Below are positions 23,461 to 38,100 of a DNA stretch of 64,000 nt, one piece after another; within the stretch, counting starts at the first letter, position 1, and each line of letters starts with the position of its first letter. Source of the stretch: Linanthus parryae (taxonomy: Eukaryota > Streptophyta > Magnoliopsida > Ericales > Polemoniaceae); the NCBI GenBank assembly GCA_023055425.1, contig JALGPY010000010.1, positions 56,209,665 to 56,273,664 of the forward strand, given 5' to 3'. The position numbers and the translations under genes are program-made. The notes beneath the pieces are model-generated. The model was not told the origin of the DNA and searched no databases. It saw nothing but the letters and a program-made list of their open reading frames with translations.

Positions 23461-25663
23461 GCATATGTGGCTGAAAATCATAAAATATGCCAAAAAAGTA
23501 TTGTCCCGACACTTTAACCTTACTGAAAGAAACGCGTACGCGAAGTTCGACCCAGCCCAAAACGGGTTCAGGCTGAGGTCCGAATAGGCAATGGAAATAT
23601 TACCAGAAATAGTAAGAAATAACTAAAAATGCCCGTTTGACTGGTCGAATGGCGGAATTTGGGGATGAAGATGGACCCCGATGGAGCGTAGCTCAATCGT
23701 CCCCTCGTGCGTCTCGTCGAGAGATTTCCGAATTGGGGTGGCTCGCGTCATTCTGATGCCCGTAGCCAAAGCTATGGCCCAATCAGTACGGCGACACCAA
23801 AGTCCAGTAATCTTGCTTGTCGATTACTGGACTTTAGCCCCATGTCTTTTGAGAGATATATTAATGCCCGATTGGTGGATTTTTTTGCCCCAATATCTCC
23901 CGTGACATATATTAACACCAAAATGCATTACTATTGCTTACCAATTTGTGCATTTTGTCAGCAATTCATGTCTCACGAAATAATTGTATCAAAATCCACT
24001 AATCTTGCTCACCAATTAGTGGATTTTGGCCCCAGTATCTTGTGCGACATATATCAGTGCCAAAATGACGCCAAAATCAAATCAAGGCTTTGGATCAATG
24101 CGGAATAAGCAACAGACATAGAATCATATACCAATATAGAACGTATCTAGGGTTCCAAGAAAAGTAGATTAATCGAATTCTGCCCACAAGCCGGGCATAT
24201 GTGGCTGAAAATCATAAAATATGCCAAAAAAGTATTGTCCCGACACTTTAACCTTACTGAAAGAAACGCGTACGCGAAGTTCGACCCAGCCCAAAACGGG
24301 TTCAGGCTGAGGTCCGAATAGGCAATGGAAATATTACCAGAAATAGTAAGAAATAACTAAAAATGCCCGTTTGACTGGTCGAATGGCGGAATTTGGGGAT
24401 GAAGATGGACCCCGATGGAGCGTAGCTCAATCGTCCCCTCGTGCGTCTCGTCGAGAGATTTCCGAATTGGGGTGGCTCGCGTCATTCTGATGCCCGTAGC
24501 CAAAGCTATGGCCCAATCAGTACGGCGACACCAAAGTCCAGTAATCTTGCTTGTCGATTACTGGACTTTAGCCCCATGTCTTTTGAGAGATATATTAACG
24601 CCCGATTGGTGGATTTTTTTGCCCCAATATCTCCTGTGACATATATTAACACCAAAATGCATTACTATTGCTTACCAATTTGTGCATTTTGTCAGCAATT
24701 CATGTCTCACGAAATAATTGTATCAAAATCCACTAATCTTGCTCACCAATTAGTGGATTTTGGCCCCAGTATCTTGTGCGACATATATCAGTGCCAAAAT
24801 GACGCCAAAATCTAATCAAGGCTTTGGATCAATGCGGAATAAGCAACAGACATAGAATCATATACCAATATAGAACGTATCTAGGGTTCCAAGAAAAGTA
24901 GATTAATCGAATTCTGCCCACAAGCCGGGCATATGTGGCTGAAAATCATAAAATATGCCAAAAAAGTATTGTCCCGACACTTTAACCTTACTGAAAGAAA
25001 CGCGTACGCGAAGTTCGACCCAGCCCAAAACGGGTTCAGGCTGAGGTCCGAATAGGCAATGGAAATATTACCAGAAATAGTAAGAAATAACTAAAAATGC
25101 CCGTTTGACTGGTCGAATGGCGGAATTTTGGGGATGAAGATGGACCCCGATGTAGCGTAGCTCAATCGTCCCCTCGTGCGTCTCGTCGAGAGATTTCCGA
25201 ATTGGGGTGGCTCGCGTCATTCTGATGCCCGTAGCCAAAGCTATGGCCCAATCAGTACGGCGACACCAAAGTCCAGTAATCTTGCTTGTCGATTACTGGA
25301 CTTTAGCCCCATGTCTTTTGAGAGATATATTAACGCCCGATTGGTGGATTTTTTTGCCCCAATATCTCCTGTGACATATATTAACACCAAAATGCATTAC
25401 TATTGCTTACCAATTTGTGCATTTTGTCAGCAATGCATGTCTCACGAAATAATTGTATAAAAATCCACTAATCTTGCTCACCGATTAGTGGATTTTGGCC
25501 CCAGTATCTTGTGCGACATATATCAGTGCCAAAATGACGCCAAAATCTAATCAAGGCTTTGGATCAATGCGGAATTAGCAACAGACATAGAGTCATAAAC
25601 CAATATAGAACGTATCTAGGGTTCCAAGAAAAGTAGATTAATCGAATTCTGCCCACAAGCCGG
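23461..25663. repeat. Single monomer in three near-identical tandem copies
   Basis: Monomers at 23461, 24195 and 24929 (734, 734 and 735 bp) share GTCGAATGGCGG, GGCCCAATCAGTACGGCG and GACTTTAGCCCC, a combination not seen elsewhere. Few private differences are visible. Copy 1 has TTAATGCCCG, TCTCCCGTGAC and AAATCAAATC. Copy 3 has GAATTTTGGGGATG, GATGTAGCG and CAGCAATGCATG. This is a recent one-monomer amplification. Confidence 0.92.
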
Positions 25664-28600
25664 GCATATGTGGCTGAGAATCATAAAATATGCCAAAAAA
25701 GTATTGTCCCGACACTTTAACCTTACTGAAAGAAACGCGTACGCGAAGTTCGACCCAACCCAAAACGGGTTCAGGCTGAGGTCCGAATAGGCAATGGAAA
25801 TATTACCAGAAATAGTAAGAAATAACTAAAAATGCCCGTTTGACTGGTCGAACGGCGGAATTTGGGGATGAAGATGGACCCCGATGGAGCGTAGCTCAAT
25901 CGTCCCCTCGTGCGTCTCGTCGAGAGCTTTCTGAATTAGGGTGGCTCGCGTCATTCTGATGCCCGTAGCCAAAGCTATGGCCCAAACAGTGCGGCGACAC
26001 CAAAGTCCAGTAATCTTGCTTGTTGATTACTGGACTTTGGCCCCATGTCTTATGAGAGATATATTAACGCCCGATTGGTGGATTTTTTTGCCCCAATATC
26101 TCCTGTGACATATATTAACACCAAAATGCATTACTATTGCTTACCAATTTGTGCATTTTGTCAGCAACTCATGTCTCACGAAATAATTGTATCAAAATTC
26201 ACTAATCTTGCTCACCGATTAGTGGATTTTGGCCCCAGTATCTTGTGCGACATATATCAGTGCCAAAATGACGCCAAAATCTAATCAAGGCTTTGGATCA
26301 ATGCGGAATAAGCAACAGACATAGAGTCATAAACCAATATAGAACGTATCTAGGGTTCCAAGAAAAGTAGATTAATCGAATTCTGCCCACAAGCCGGGCA
26401 TATGTGGCTGAAAATCATAAAATATGCCAAAAAAGTATTGTCCCGACACTTTAACCTTACTGAAAGAAACGCGTACGCGAAGTTCGACCCAACCCAAAAC
26501 GGGTTCAGGCTGAGGTCTGAATAGGCAATGGAAATATTACCAGAAATAGTAAGAAATAACTAAAAATGCCCGTTTAACTGGTCGAACGGCGGAATTTGGG
26601 GATGAAGATGGACCCCGATGGAGCGTAGCTCAATCGTCCCCTCGTGCGTCTCGTCGAGAGCTTTCTAAATTAGGGTGGCTCGCGTCATTCTGATGACCGT
26701 AGCCAAAGCTATGGCCCAAACAGTGCGGCGACACCAAAGTCCAGTAATCTTGCTTGTCGATTACTGGACTTTGGCCCCATGTCTTATGAGAGATATATTA
26801 ACGCCCGATTGTTGGATTTTTTTGCCCCAATATCTCCTGTGACATATATTAACACCAAAATGCATTACTATTGCTTACCAATTTGTGCATTTTGTCAGCA
26901 ATTCATGTCTCACGAAATAATTGTATCAAAATCCACTAATCTTGCTCACCGATTAGTGGATTTTTGCCCCAGTATCTTGTGCGACATATATCAGTGCCAA
27001 AATGACGCAAAAATCTAATCAAGGCTTTGGATCAATGCGGAATAAGCAACAGACATAGAGTCATATACCAATATAGAACGTATCTAGGGTTCCAAGAAAA
27101 GTAAATTAATCGAATTCTACCCACAAGCCGGGCATATGTGGCTGAAAATCATAAAATATGCCAAAAAGTATTGTCCCGACACTTTAACCTGACTGAAAGA
27201 AACGCGTACGCGAAGTTCGACCCAGCCCAAAACGGGTTGAGGTCTGAGGTCCGAATAGGCAATGGAAATATTACCGGTAATAGTAAGAAATAACTAAAAA
27301 TGCCCGTTTGACTGGTCGAACGGCGGAATTTGGGGATAAAGATGGACCCCGATGGAGCGTAGCTCAATCGTCCCCTCGTGCGTCTCGTCGAGAGATTTCC
27401 GAATTGGGGTGGCTCGCGTCATTCTGATGCCCGTAGCCAAAGCTATGGCCCAAACAGTGCGGCGACACCAAAGTCCAGTAATCTTGCTTGTCGATTACTG
27501 GACTTTGGCCCCATGTCTTTTGAGAGATATATTAACGCCCGATTGGTGGATTTTTTTGCCCCAATATCTCCTGTGACATATATTAACACCAAAATGCATT
27601 ACTATTGCTTACCAATTTGTGCATTTTGTCAGCAATTCATGTCTCACGAAATAATTGTATCAAAATCAACTAATCTTGCTCACCGATTAGTGGATTTTGG
27701 CCCCATTATCTTGTGCGACATATATCAGTGCCAAAATGACGCCAAAATCTAATCAAGGCTTTGGATCAATGCGGAATAAGCAACAGACATAGAGTCATAA
27801 ACCAATATAGAACGTATCTAGGGTTCCAAGAAAAGTAGATTAATCGAATTCTGCTCACAAGCCGGGCATATGTGGCTGAAAATCATAAAATATGCCAACA
27901 AAGTATTTTCCCGATACTTTAACCTTACTGAAAGAAACGCGTACGCGAAGTTCGACCCAGCCCAAAACGGGTTCAGGCTGAGGTCCGAATAGGCAATGGA
28001 GATATTACCATAAATAGTAAGAAATAACTAAAAATGCCCGTTTGACTGGTCGAACGGCGGAATTTGGGGATGAAGATGGACCCCGATGGAGCGTAGCTCA
28101 AACGTCCCCTCGTGCGTCTCGTCAAGAGATTTCCGAATTGGGGTGGCTCGCGTCATTCTGATGCCCGTAGCCAAAGCTATGGCCCAAACAGTGCGGCGAC
28201 ACCAATGTCCAGTAATCTTGCTTGTCGATTACTGGACTTTGGCCCCATGTCTTTTGAGAGATATATTAACGCCCGATTGGTGGATTTTTTTGCCCCAATA
28301 TCTCCTGTGACATATATTAACACCAAAATGCATTACTATTGCTTACCAATTTGTGCATTTTGTCAGCAATTCATGTCTCACGAAATAATTGTATCAAAAT
28401 CCACTAATCTTGCTCACCGATGAGTGGATTTTGGCCCTAGTATCTTGTGCGACATATATAGAGCCAAAATGACGCCAAAATCTAATAAAGGCTTTGGATC
28501 AATGCGGAATAAGCAACAGACATAGAGTCATAAACCAATATAGAACGTATCTAGGGTTCCAAGAAAAGTAGATTAATCGAATTCTGCCCACAAGTCGGGC

Positions 28601-30066
28601 ATATGTGGCTGAAAATCATCAAATATGCCAAAAAAGTATTGTCCCGACACTTTAACCTTACTGAAAAGAAACGCGTACGCGACGTTCGACCCAACCCAAA
28701 ACGGGTTCAGGCTGAGGTCCGAATAGGCAATGGAAATATTACCAGAAATAGTAAGAAATAACTAAAAATGCCCGTTTAACTGGTCGAACGGCGGAATTTG
28801 GGGATGAAGATGGACCCCGATGGAGCGTAGCTCAATCGTCCCCTCGTGCGTCTCGTCGAGAGCTTTCTAAATTAGGGTGGCTCGCGTCATTCTGATGACC
28901 GTAGCCAAAGCTATGGCCCAAACAGTGCGGCGACACCAAAGTCCAGTAATCTTGCTTGTCGATTACTGGACTTTGGCCCCATGTCTTATGAGAGATATAT
29001 TAACGCCCGATTGTTGGATTTTTTTGCCCCAATATCTCCTGTGACATATATTAACACCAAAATGCATTACTATTGCTTACCAATTTGTGCATTTTGTCAG
29101 CAATTCATGTCTCACGAAATAATTGTATCAAAATCCACTAATCTTGCTCACCGATTAGTGGATTTTTGCCCCAGTATCTTGTGCGACATATATCAGTGCC
29201 AAAATGACGCAAAAATCTAATCAAGGCTTTGGATCAATGCGGAATAAGCAACAGACATAGAGTCATATACCAATATAGAACGTATCTAGGGTTCCAAGAA
29301 AAGTAAATTAATCGAATTCTACCCACAAGCCGGGCATATGTGGCTGAAAATCATAAAATATGCCAAAAAGTATTGTCCCGACACTTTAACCTGACTGAAA
29401 GAAACGCGTACGCGAAGTTCGACCCAGCCCAAAACGGGTTGAGGTCTGAGGTCCGAATAGGCAATGGAAATATTACCGGTAATAGTAAGAAATAACTAAA
29501 AATGCCCGTTTGACTGGTCGAACGGCGGAATTTGGGGATAAAGATGGACCCCGATGGAGCGTAGCTCAATCGTCCCCTCGTGCGTCTCGTCGAGAGATTT
29601 CCGAATTGGGGTGGCTCGCGTCATTCTGATGCCCGTAGCCAAAGCTATGGCCCAAACAGTGCGGCGACACCAAAGTCCAGTAATCTTGCCTGTCGATTAC
29701 TGGACTTTTGCCCCATGTCTTTTGAGAGATATATTAACGCCCGATTGGTGGATTTTTTTGCCCCAATATCTCCTGTGACATATATTAACACCAAAATGCA
29801 TTACTATTGCTTACCATTTGTGCATTTTGTCAGCAATTCATGTCTCACGAATTAATTGTATCAAAATCCACTAATCTTACTCACCGATTAGTGGATTTTG
29901 GCCCCAGTATCTTGTGCGACATATATCAGTGCCAAAATGACGCCAAAATCTAATCAAGGCTTTGGATCAATGCGGAATAAGCAACAGGCATAGAGTCATA
30001 AACCAATATAGAACGTATCTAGGGTTCCAAGAAAAGTAGATTAATCGAATTCTGCCCACAAGCCGG
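25664..30066. repeat. Three-monomer HOR, 2,202-bp offset
   Basis: Monomers start at 25664, 26398, 27132, 27866, 28599 and 29334. About 26,520-27,486 matches about 28,720-29,688 at an offset of 2,202 bp. Shared marks are CCCGTTTAACTGG, TTTCTAAATTAGGG, GATGACCGTAGCC, AAAAGTAAATTAATCG, GGGTTGAGGTCTGAGG and ATTACCGGTAATAG. The match weakens near 29,690, where CTTGCCTGTCG and ACTTTTGCCCC appear. The monomer at 28599 has private changes (CATCAAATATG, GAAAAGAAACGCG, GACGTTCG). Confidence 0.88.
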
Positions 30067-31531
30067 GCATATGTGGCTGAAAATCATAAAAGATGCCAAA
30101 AAAGTATTGTCCCGACACTTTAACCTTACTGAAAGAAACGCGTACGCGAAGTTCGACCCAGCCCAAAACGGGTTCAGGCTCAGGTCCGAATAGGCAATGG
30201 AAATATTACAAGAAATAGTAAGAAATAACTAAAAATGCCCGTTTGACTGGTCGAACGGAGGAATTTGGGGATGAAGATGGACCCCGATGGAGCGTAGCTC
30301 AATCGTCCCCTCGTGCGTCTCGTTGAGAGCTTTCCGAATTGGGGTGGCTCGCGTCATTCTGATGCCCGTAGCCAAAGCTATGGCCCAAACAGTGCGGCGA
30401 CACCAAAGTCCAGTAATCTTGCTTGTCGATTACTGGACTTTGGCCCCATGTCTTTTGAGAGATATATTAACGCCCGATTGGTGGATTTTTTTGCCCCAAT
30501 ATCTCCTGTGACATATATTAACACCAAAATGCATTACTATTGCTTACCAATTTGTGCATTTTGTCAGCAATTCATGTCTCACGAAATAATTGTATAAAAA
30601 TCCACTAATCTTGCTCACCGATTAGTGGATTTTGACCCCAATATCTTGTGCGACATATATCAGTGCCAAAATGACGCCAAAATCTAATCAAGGCTTTGGA
30701 TCAATGTGGAATAAGCAACAGACATAGAGTCATAAACCAATATAGAACGTATCTAGGGTTCCAAGAAAAGTAGATTAATCGAATTCTGCCCACAAGCCGG
30801 GCATATGTGGCTGAAAATCATAAAATATGTCAAAAAGTATTGTCCCGAAACTTTAACCTTACTGAAAGAAACGCGTACGCGAAGTTCGACCCAGCCCAAA
30901 ACGGGTTCAGGCTGAGGTCCGAATAGGCAATTGAAATATTACCATAAATAGTAAGAAATAACTAAAAATGCCCGTTTGACTGGTCGAACGGCGGAATTTG
31001 GGGATGAAGATGGACCCCGATGGAGCGTAGCTCAATCGTCCCCTCGTGCGTCTCGTCGAGAGATTTCCGAATTGGGGTTGCTCGCGTCATTCTAATGCCC
31101 GTAGCCAAAGCTATGGCCCAAACAGTGCGGCGACACCAAAGTCCAGTAATCTTGCTTGTCGATTACTGGACTTTGGCCCCATGTCTTTTGAGAGATATAT
31201 TAACGCCCGATTGGTGGATTTTTTTGCCCCAATATCTCCTTTGACATATATTAACACCAAAATGCATTACTATTGCTTACCATTTGTGCATTTTGTCAGC
31301 AATTCATGTCTCATGAAATAATTGTATCAAAATCCACTAATCTTACTCACCGATTAGTGGATTTTGGCCCCAGTATCTTGTGCGACATATATCAGTGCCA
31401 AAATGAACCAAAATCTAATCAAGGCTTTGGATCAATGTGGAATAAGCAACAGACATAGAGTCATAAACAAATATAGAACGTATCTAGGGTTCCAAGAAAA
31501 GTAGATTAATCGAATTCTGCCCACAAGCCGG
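30067..31531. repeat. Two monomers (734 and 731 bp)
   Basis: The monomer at 30067 has AAAAGATGCC and ATTACAAGAAATAG, marks that return at 35160, 36620 and 38801. The monomer at 30801 has ATATGTCAAAAAGTATTG, CCCGAAACTT, GGCAATTGAAAT and the one-base H3 deletion (TTACCATTTG). These link this stretch to the HORs on its right. Confidence 0.82.
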
Positions 31532-34500
31532 GCATTGTGGCTGAAAATCATAAAATATGCCAAAAAAGTATTTTCCCGATACTTTAACCTTACTGAAAGA
31601 AACGCGTACGCGAAGTTCGACCCAGCCCGAAACGGGTTCAGGCTGAGGTCCGAATAGGCAATGGAGATATTACCATAAATAGTAAGAAATAACTAAAAAT
31701 GCCCGTTTGACTGGTCGAACGGCGGAATTTGGGGATGAAGATGGACCCCGATGGAGCGTAGCTCAATCATCCCCTCGTGCGTCTCGTCGAGAGATTTCCG
31801 AATTGGGGTGGCTCGCGTCATTCTGATGCCCGTAGCCAAAGCTATGGCCCAAACAGTGCAGCGACACCATTGTCCAGTAATCTTGCTTGTCGATTACTGG
31901 ACTTTGGCCCCATGTCTTTTGAGAGATATATTAACGCCCGATTGGTGGATTTTTTTGCCCCAATATCTCTTGTGACATATATTAACACCAAAATGCATTA
32001 CTATTGCTTACCAATTTGTGCATTTTGTCAGCAATTCATGTCTCACGAAATAATTGTATCAAAATCCACTAATCTTGCTCACCGATTAGTGGATTTTGGC
32101 CCCAGTATCTTGTGCGACATATATCAGTGCCAAAATGACGCCAAAATCTAATCAAGGCTTTGGATCAATGCGGAATAAGCAACAGACATAGAGTCATAAA
32201 CCAATATAGAACGTATCTAGGGTTCCAAGAAAAGTAGATTAATCGAATTCTGCCCACAAGCCGGGCATATGTGGCTGAAAATCATAAAAGATGCCAAAAA
32301 AGTATTGTCCCGACACTTTAACCTTACTGAAAGAAACGCGTACGCGAAGTTCGACCCAGCCCAAAACGGGTTCAGGCTGAGGTCCGAATAGGCAATGGAA
32401 ATATTACCATAAATAGTAAGAAATAACTAAAAATGCCCGTTTGACTGGTCGAACGGCGGAATTTGGGGATGAAGATGGACCCCGATGGAGTCGTGCGTCT
32501 CGTCGAGAGATTTCCGAATTGGGGTTGCTCGCGTCATTCTGATGCCCGTAGCCAAAGCTATGGCCCAAACAGTGCGGCGACACCAAAGTCCAGTAATCTT
32601 GCTTGTCGATTACTGGACTTTGGCCCCATGTCTTTTGAGAGATATATTAACGCCCGATTGGTGGATTTTTTTGCCCCAATATCTCCTGTGACATATATTA
32701 ACACCAAAATGCATTACTATTGCTTACCATTTGTGCATTTTGTCAGCAATTCATGTCTCACGAATTAATTGTATCAAAATCCACTAATCTTACTCACCGA
32801 TTAGTGGATTTTGGCCCCAGTATCTTGTGCGACATATATTAGTGCCAAAATGACGCCAAAATCTAATCAAGGCTTTGGATCAATGTGGAATAAGCAACAG
32901 ACATAGAGTCATAAACAAATATAGAACGTATCTAGGGTTCCAAGAAAAGTAGATTAATCGAATTCTGCCCACAAGCCGGGCATTGTGGCTGAAAATCATA
33001 AAATATGCCAAAAAAGTATTTTCCCGATACTTTAACCTTACTGAAAGAAACGCGTACGCGAAGTTCGACCCAGCCCAAAACGGGTTCAGGCTGAGGTCCG
33101 AATAGGCAATGGAGATATTACCATAAATAGTAAGAAATAACATAAAATGCCCGTTTGACTGGTCGAACGGCGGAATTTGGGGATGAAGATGGACCCCGAT
33201 GGAGCGTAGCTCAATCATCCCCTCGTGCGTCTCGTCGAGAGATTTCCGAATTGGGGTGGCTCGCGTCATTCTGATGCCCGTAGCCAAAGCTATGGCCCAA
33301 ACAGTGCGGCGACACCAATGTCCAGTAATCTTGCTTGTCGATTACTGGACTTTGGCCCCATGTCTTTTGAGAGATATATTAACGCCCGATTGGTGGATTT
33401 TTTTGCCCCAATATCTCTTGTGACATATATTAACACCAAAATGCATTACTATTGCTTACCAATTTGTGCATTTTGTCAGCAATTCATGTCTCACGAAATA
33501 ATTGTATCAAAATCCACTAATCTTGCTCACCGATTAGTGGATTTTGGCCCCAGTATCTTGTGCGACATATATAAGTGCCAAAATGACGCCAAAATCTAAT
33601 CAAGGCTTTGGATCAATGCGGAATAAGCAACAGACATAGAGTCATAAACCAATATAGAACGTATCTAGGGTTCCAAGAAAAGTAGATTAATCGAATTCTG
33701 CCCACAAGCCGGGCATATGTGGCTGAAAATCATAAAAGATGCCAAAAAAGTATTGTCCCGACACTTTAACCTTACTGAAAGAAACGCGTACGCGAAGTTC
33801 GACCCAGCCCAAAACGGGTTCAGGCTGAGGTCCGAATAGGCAATGGAAATATTACCATAAATAGTAAGAAATAACTAAAAATGCCCGTTTGACTAGTCGA
33901 ACGGCGGAATTTGGGGATGAAGATGGACCCCGATGGAGTCGTGCGTCTCGTCGAGAGATTTCCGAATTGGGGTTGCTCGCGTCATTCTGATGCCCGTAGC
34001 CAAAGCTATGGCCCAAACAGTGCGGCGACACCAAAGTCCAGTAATCTTGCTTGTCGATTACTGGACTTTGGACCCATGTCTTTTGAGAGATATATTAACG
34101 CCCGATTGGTGGATTTTTTTGCCCCAATATCTCCTGTGAAATATATTAACACCAAAATGCATTACTATTGCTTACCATTTGTGCATTTTGTCAGCAATTC
34201 ATGTCTCACGAAATAATTGTATCAAAATCCACTAATCTTACTCACCGATTAGTGGATTTTGGCCCCAGTATCTTGTGCGACATATATCAGTGCCAAAATG
34301 ACGCCAAAATCTAATCAAGGCTTTGGATCAATGTGGAATAAGCAACAGACATAGAGTCATAAACAAATATAGAACGTATCTAGGGTTCCAAGAAAAGTAG
34401 ATTAATCGAATTCTGCCCACAAGCCGGGCATTGTGGCTGAAAATCATAAAATATGCCAAAAAAGTATTTTCCCGATACTTTAACCTTACTGAAAGAAACG

Positions 34501-35159
34501 CGTACGCGAAGTTCGACCCAGCCCAAAACGGGTTCAGGCTGAGGTCCGAATAGGCAATGGAGATATTACCATAAATAGTAAGAAATAACTAAAAATGCCC
34601 GTTTGACTGGTCGAACGGCGGAATTTGGGGATGAAGATGGACCCCGATGGAGCGTAGCTCAATCATCCCCTCGTGCGTCTCGTCGAGAGATTTCCGAATT
34701 GGGGTGGCTCGCGTCATTCTGATGCCCGTAGCCAAAGCTATGGCCCAAACAGTGCGGCGACACCAATGACCAGTAATCTTGCTTGTCGATTACTGGACTT
34801 TGGCCCCATGTCTTTTGAGAGATATATTAACGCCCGATTGGTGGATTTTTTTGCCCCAATATCTCCTGTGACATATATTAACACCAAAATGCATTACTAT
34901 TGCTTACCAATTTGTGCATTTTGTCAGCAATTCATGTCTCACGAAATAATTGTATCAAAATCCACTAATCTTGCTCACCGATTAGTGGATTTTGGCCCCA
35001 GTATCTTGTGCGACATATATCAGTGCCAAAATGACGCCAAAATTAATCAAGACTTTGGATCAATGCGGAATAAGCAACAGACATAGAGTCATAAACCAAT
35101 ATAGAACGTATCTAGGGTTCCAAGAAAAGTAGATTAATCGAATTCTGCCCACAAGCCGG
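31532..35159. repeat. Dimeric HOR (1,448 bp), two copies plus half
   Basis: The order is 31532 (733 bp), 32265 (715 bp), 32980 (733 bp), 33713 (715 bp), 34428 (732 bp). The longer member carries GCATTGTGG, TTTTCCCGATAC, ACCATAAATAG and CCAATGTCC. The shorter one carries AAAAGATGCC, an 18-bp loss leaving GATGGAGTCGTGCG, and TTACCATTTG. The pair reappears once inside the next HOR (37354 at 714 bp, 38068 at 733 bp), which suggests a shared origin. Confidence 0.92.
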
Positions 35160-38100
35160 GCATATGTGGCTGAAAATCATAAAAGATGCCAAAAAAGTAT
35201 TGTCCCGACACTTTAACCTTACTGAAAGCAACGCGTACGCGAAGTTCGACCCAACCCAAAACGGGTTCAGGCTGAGGTCCGAATAGGCAATGGAAATATT
35301 ACAAGAAATAGTAAGAAATAACTAAAAATGCCTGTTTGACTGGTCGAACGGCGGAATTTGGGGATGAAGATGGACCTTGATGGAGCTTAGCTCAATCGTC
35401 CCCTCGTGCGTCTCGTCGAGAGCTTTCCGAATTGGGGTGGCTCGCGTCATTCTGATGCCCGTAGCCAAAGCTATGGCCCAAACAGTGCGGCGACACCAAA
35501 GTCCAGTAATCTTGCTTGTCGATTACTGGACTTTGGCCCCATGTCTTTTGAGAGATATATTAACGCCCGATTGGTGGATTTTTTTGCCCCAATATCTCCT
35601 GTGACATATATTAACACCAAAATGCATTACTATTGCTTACCAATTTGTGCATTTTGTCAGCAATTCAAGTCTCACGAAATAATTGTATAAAAATCCACTA
35701 ATCTTGCTCACCGATTAGTGGATTTTGACCCCAGTATCTTGTGCGACATATATCAGTGCCAAAATGACGCCAAAATCTAATCAAGGCTTTGGATCAATGT
35801 GGAATAAGCAACAGACATAGAGTCATAAACCAATATAGAACGTATCTAGGGTTCCAAGAAAAGTAGATTAATCGAATTCTGCCCACAAGCCGGGCATATG
35901 TGGCTGAAAATCATAAAATATGCCATAAAGTATTGTCCCGACACTTTAACCTTACTGAAAGAAACGCGTACGCGAAGTTCGACCCAGCCCAAAACGGGTT
36001 CAGGCAGAGGTCTGAATAGGCAATGGAGATATTACCATAAATAGTAAGAAATAACTAAAAATGCCCGTTTGACTGGTCGAACGGCGGAATTTGGGGATGA
36101 AGATGGACCCCGATGGAGCTATCGTCCCCTCGTGCGTCTCGTCGAGAGATTTCCGAATTGGGGTGGCTCGCGTCATTCTGATGCCCGTAGCCAAAGCTAT
36201 GGCCCAAACAGTGCGGCGACACCAATGTCCAGTAATCTTGCTTGTCGATTACTGGACTTTGGCCCCATGTCTTTTGAGAGATATATTAACGCCCGATTGG
36301 TGGATTTTTTTGCCCCAATATCTCCTGTGACATATATTAACACCAAAATGCATTACTATTGCTTACCAATTTGTGCATTTTGTCAGCAATTCATGTCTCA
36401 CGACATAATTGTATCAAAATCCACTAATCTTGCTCACCAATTAGTGGATTTTGGCCCCAGTATCTTGTGCGACATATATCAGTGCCAAAATGACGCCAAA
36501 ATCTAATCAAGGCTTTGGATCAATGCGGAATAAGCAACAGACATAGAGTCATAAACCAATATAGAACGTATCTAGGGTTCCAAGAAAAGTAGATTAATCG
36601 AATTCTGCCCACAAGCCGGGCATATGTTGCTGAAAATCATAAAAGATGCCAAAAAAGTATTGTCCCGACACTTTAACCTTACTGAAAGAAACGCGTACGT
36701 GAATATCGACCCAACCCAAAACGGGTTCAGGCTGAGGTCCGAATAGGCAATGGAAATATTACAAGAAATAGTAAGAAATAACTAAAAATGCCCGTTTGAC
36801 TGGTCGAACGGCGGAATTTGGGGATGAAGATGGACCCCGATGGAGCGTAGCTCAATCGTCCCCTCGTGCGTCTCGTCGAGAGCTTTCCGAATTGGGGTGG
36901 CTCGCGTCATTCTGATGCCCATAGCCAAAGCTATGGCCCAAACAGTGCGGCGACACCAAAGTCCAGTAATCTTGCTTGTCGATTACTGGAATTTGGCCCC
37001 ATGTCTTTTGAGAGATATATTAACGCCCGATTGGTGGATTTTTTTGCCCCAATATCTCTTGTGACATATATTAACACCAAAATGCATTACTATTGCTTAC
37101 CAATTTGTGCATTTTGTCAGCAATTCATGTCTCACGAAATAATTGTATCAAAATCCACTAATCTTGCTCACCGATTAGTGGATTTTGGCCCCAGTATCTT
37201 GTGCGACATATATCAGTGCCAAAATGACGCCAAAATCTAATCAAGGCTTTGAATCAATGCGGAATAAGCAACAGACATAGAGTCATAAACCAATATAGAA
37301 CGTATCTAGGGTTCCAAGAAAAGTAGATTAATCGAATTCTGCCCACAAGCCGGGCATATGTGGCTGAAAATCATAAAAGATGCCAAAAAAGTATTGTCCC
37401 GACACTTTAACCTTACTGAAAGAAACGCGTACGCGAAGTTCGACCCAGCCCAAAACGGGTTCAGGCTGAGGTCCGAATAGGCAATGGAAATATTACCATA
37501 AATAGTAAGAAATAACTAAAAATGCCCGTTTGACTGGTCGAACGGCGGAATTTGGGATGAAGATGGACCCCGATGGAGTCGTGCGTCTCGTCGAGAGATT
37601 TCCGAATTGGGGTTGCTCGCGTCATTCTGATGCCCGTAGCCAAAGCTATGGCCCAAACAGTGCGGCGACACCAAAGTCCAGTAATCTTGCTTGTCGATTA
37701 CTGGACTGTGGCCCCATGTCTTTTGAGAGATATATTAACGCCCGATTGGTGGATTTTTTTGCCCCAATATCTCCTGTGACATATATTAACACCAAAATGC
37801 ATTACTATTGCTTACCATTTGTGCATTTTGTCAGCAATTCATGTCTCACGAAATAATTGTATCAAAATCCACTAATCTTACTCACCGATTAGTGGATTTT
37901 GGCCCTAGTATCTTGTGCGACATATATCAGTGCCAAAATGACGCCAAAATCTAATCAAGGCTTTGGATCAATGTGGAATAAGCAACAGACATAGAGTCAT
38001 AAACAAATATAGAACGTATCTAGGGTTCCAAGAAAAGTAGATTAATCGAATTCTGCCCACAAGCCGGGCATTGTGGCTGAAAATCATAAAATATGCCAAA

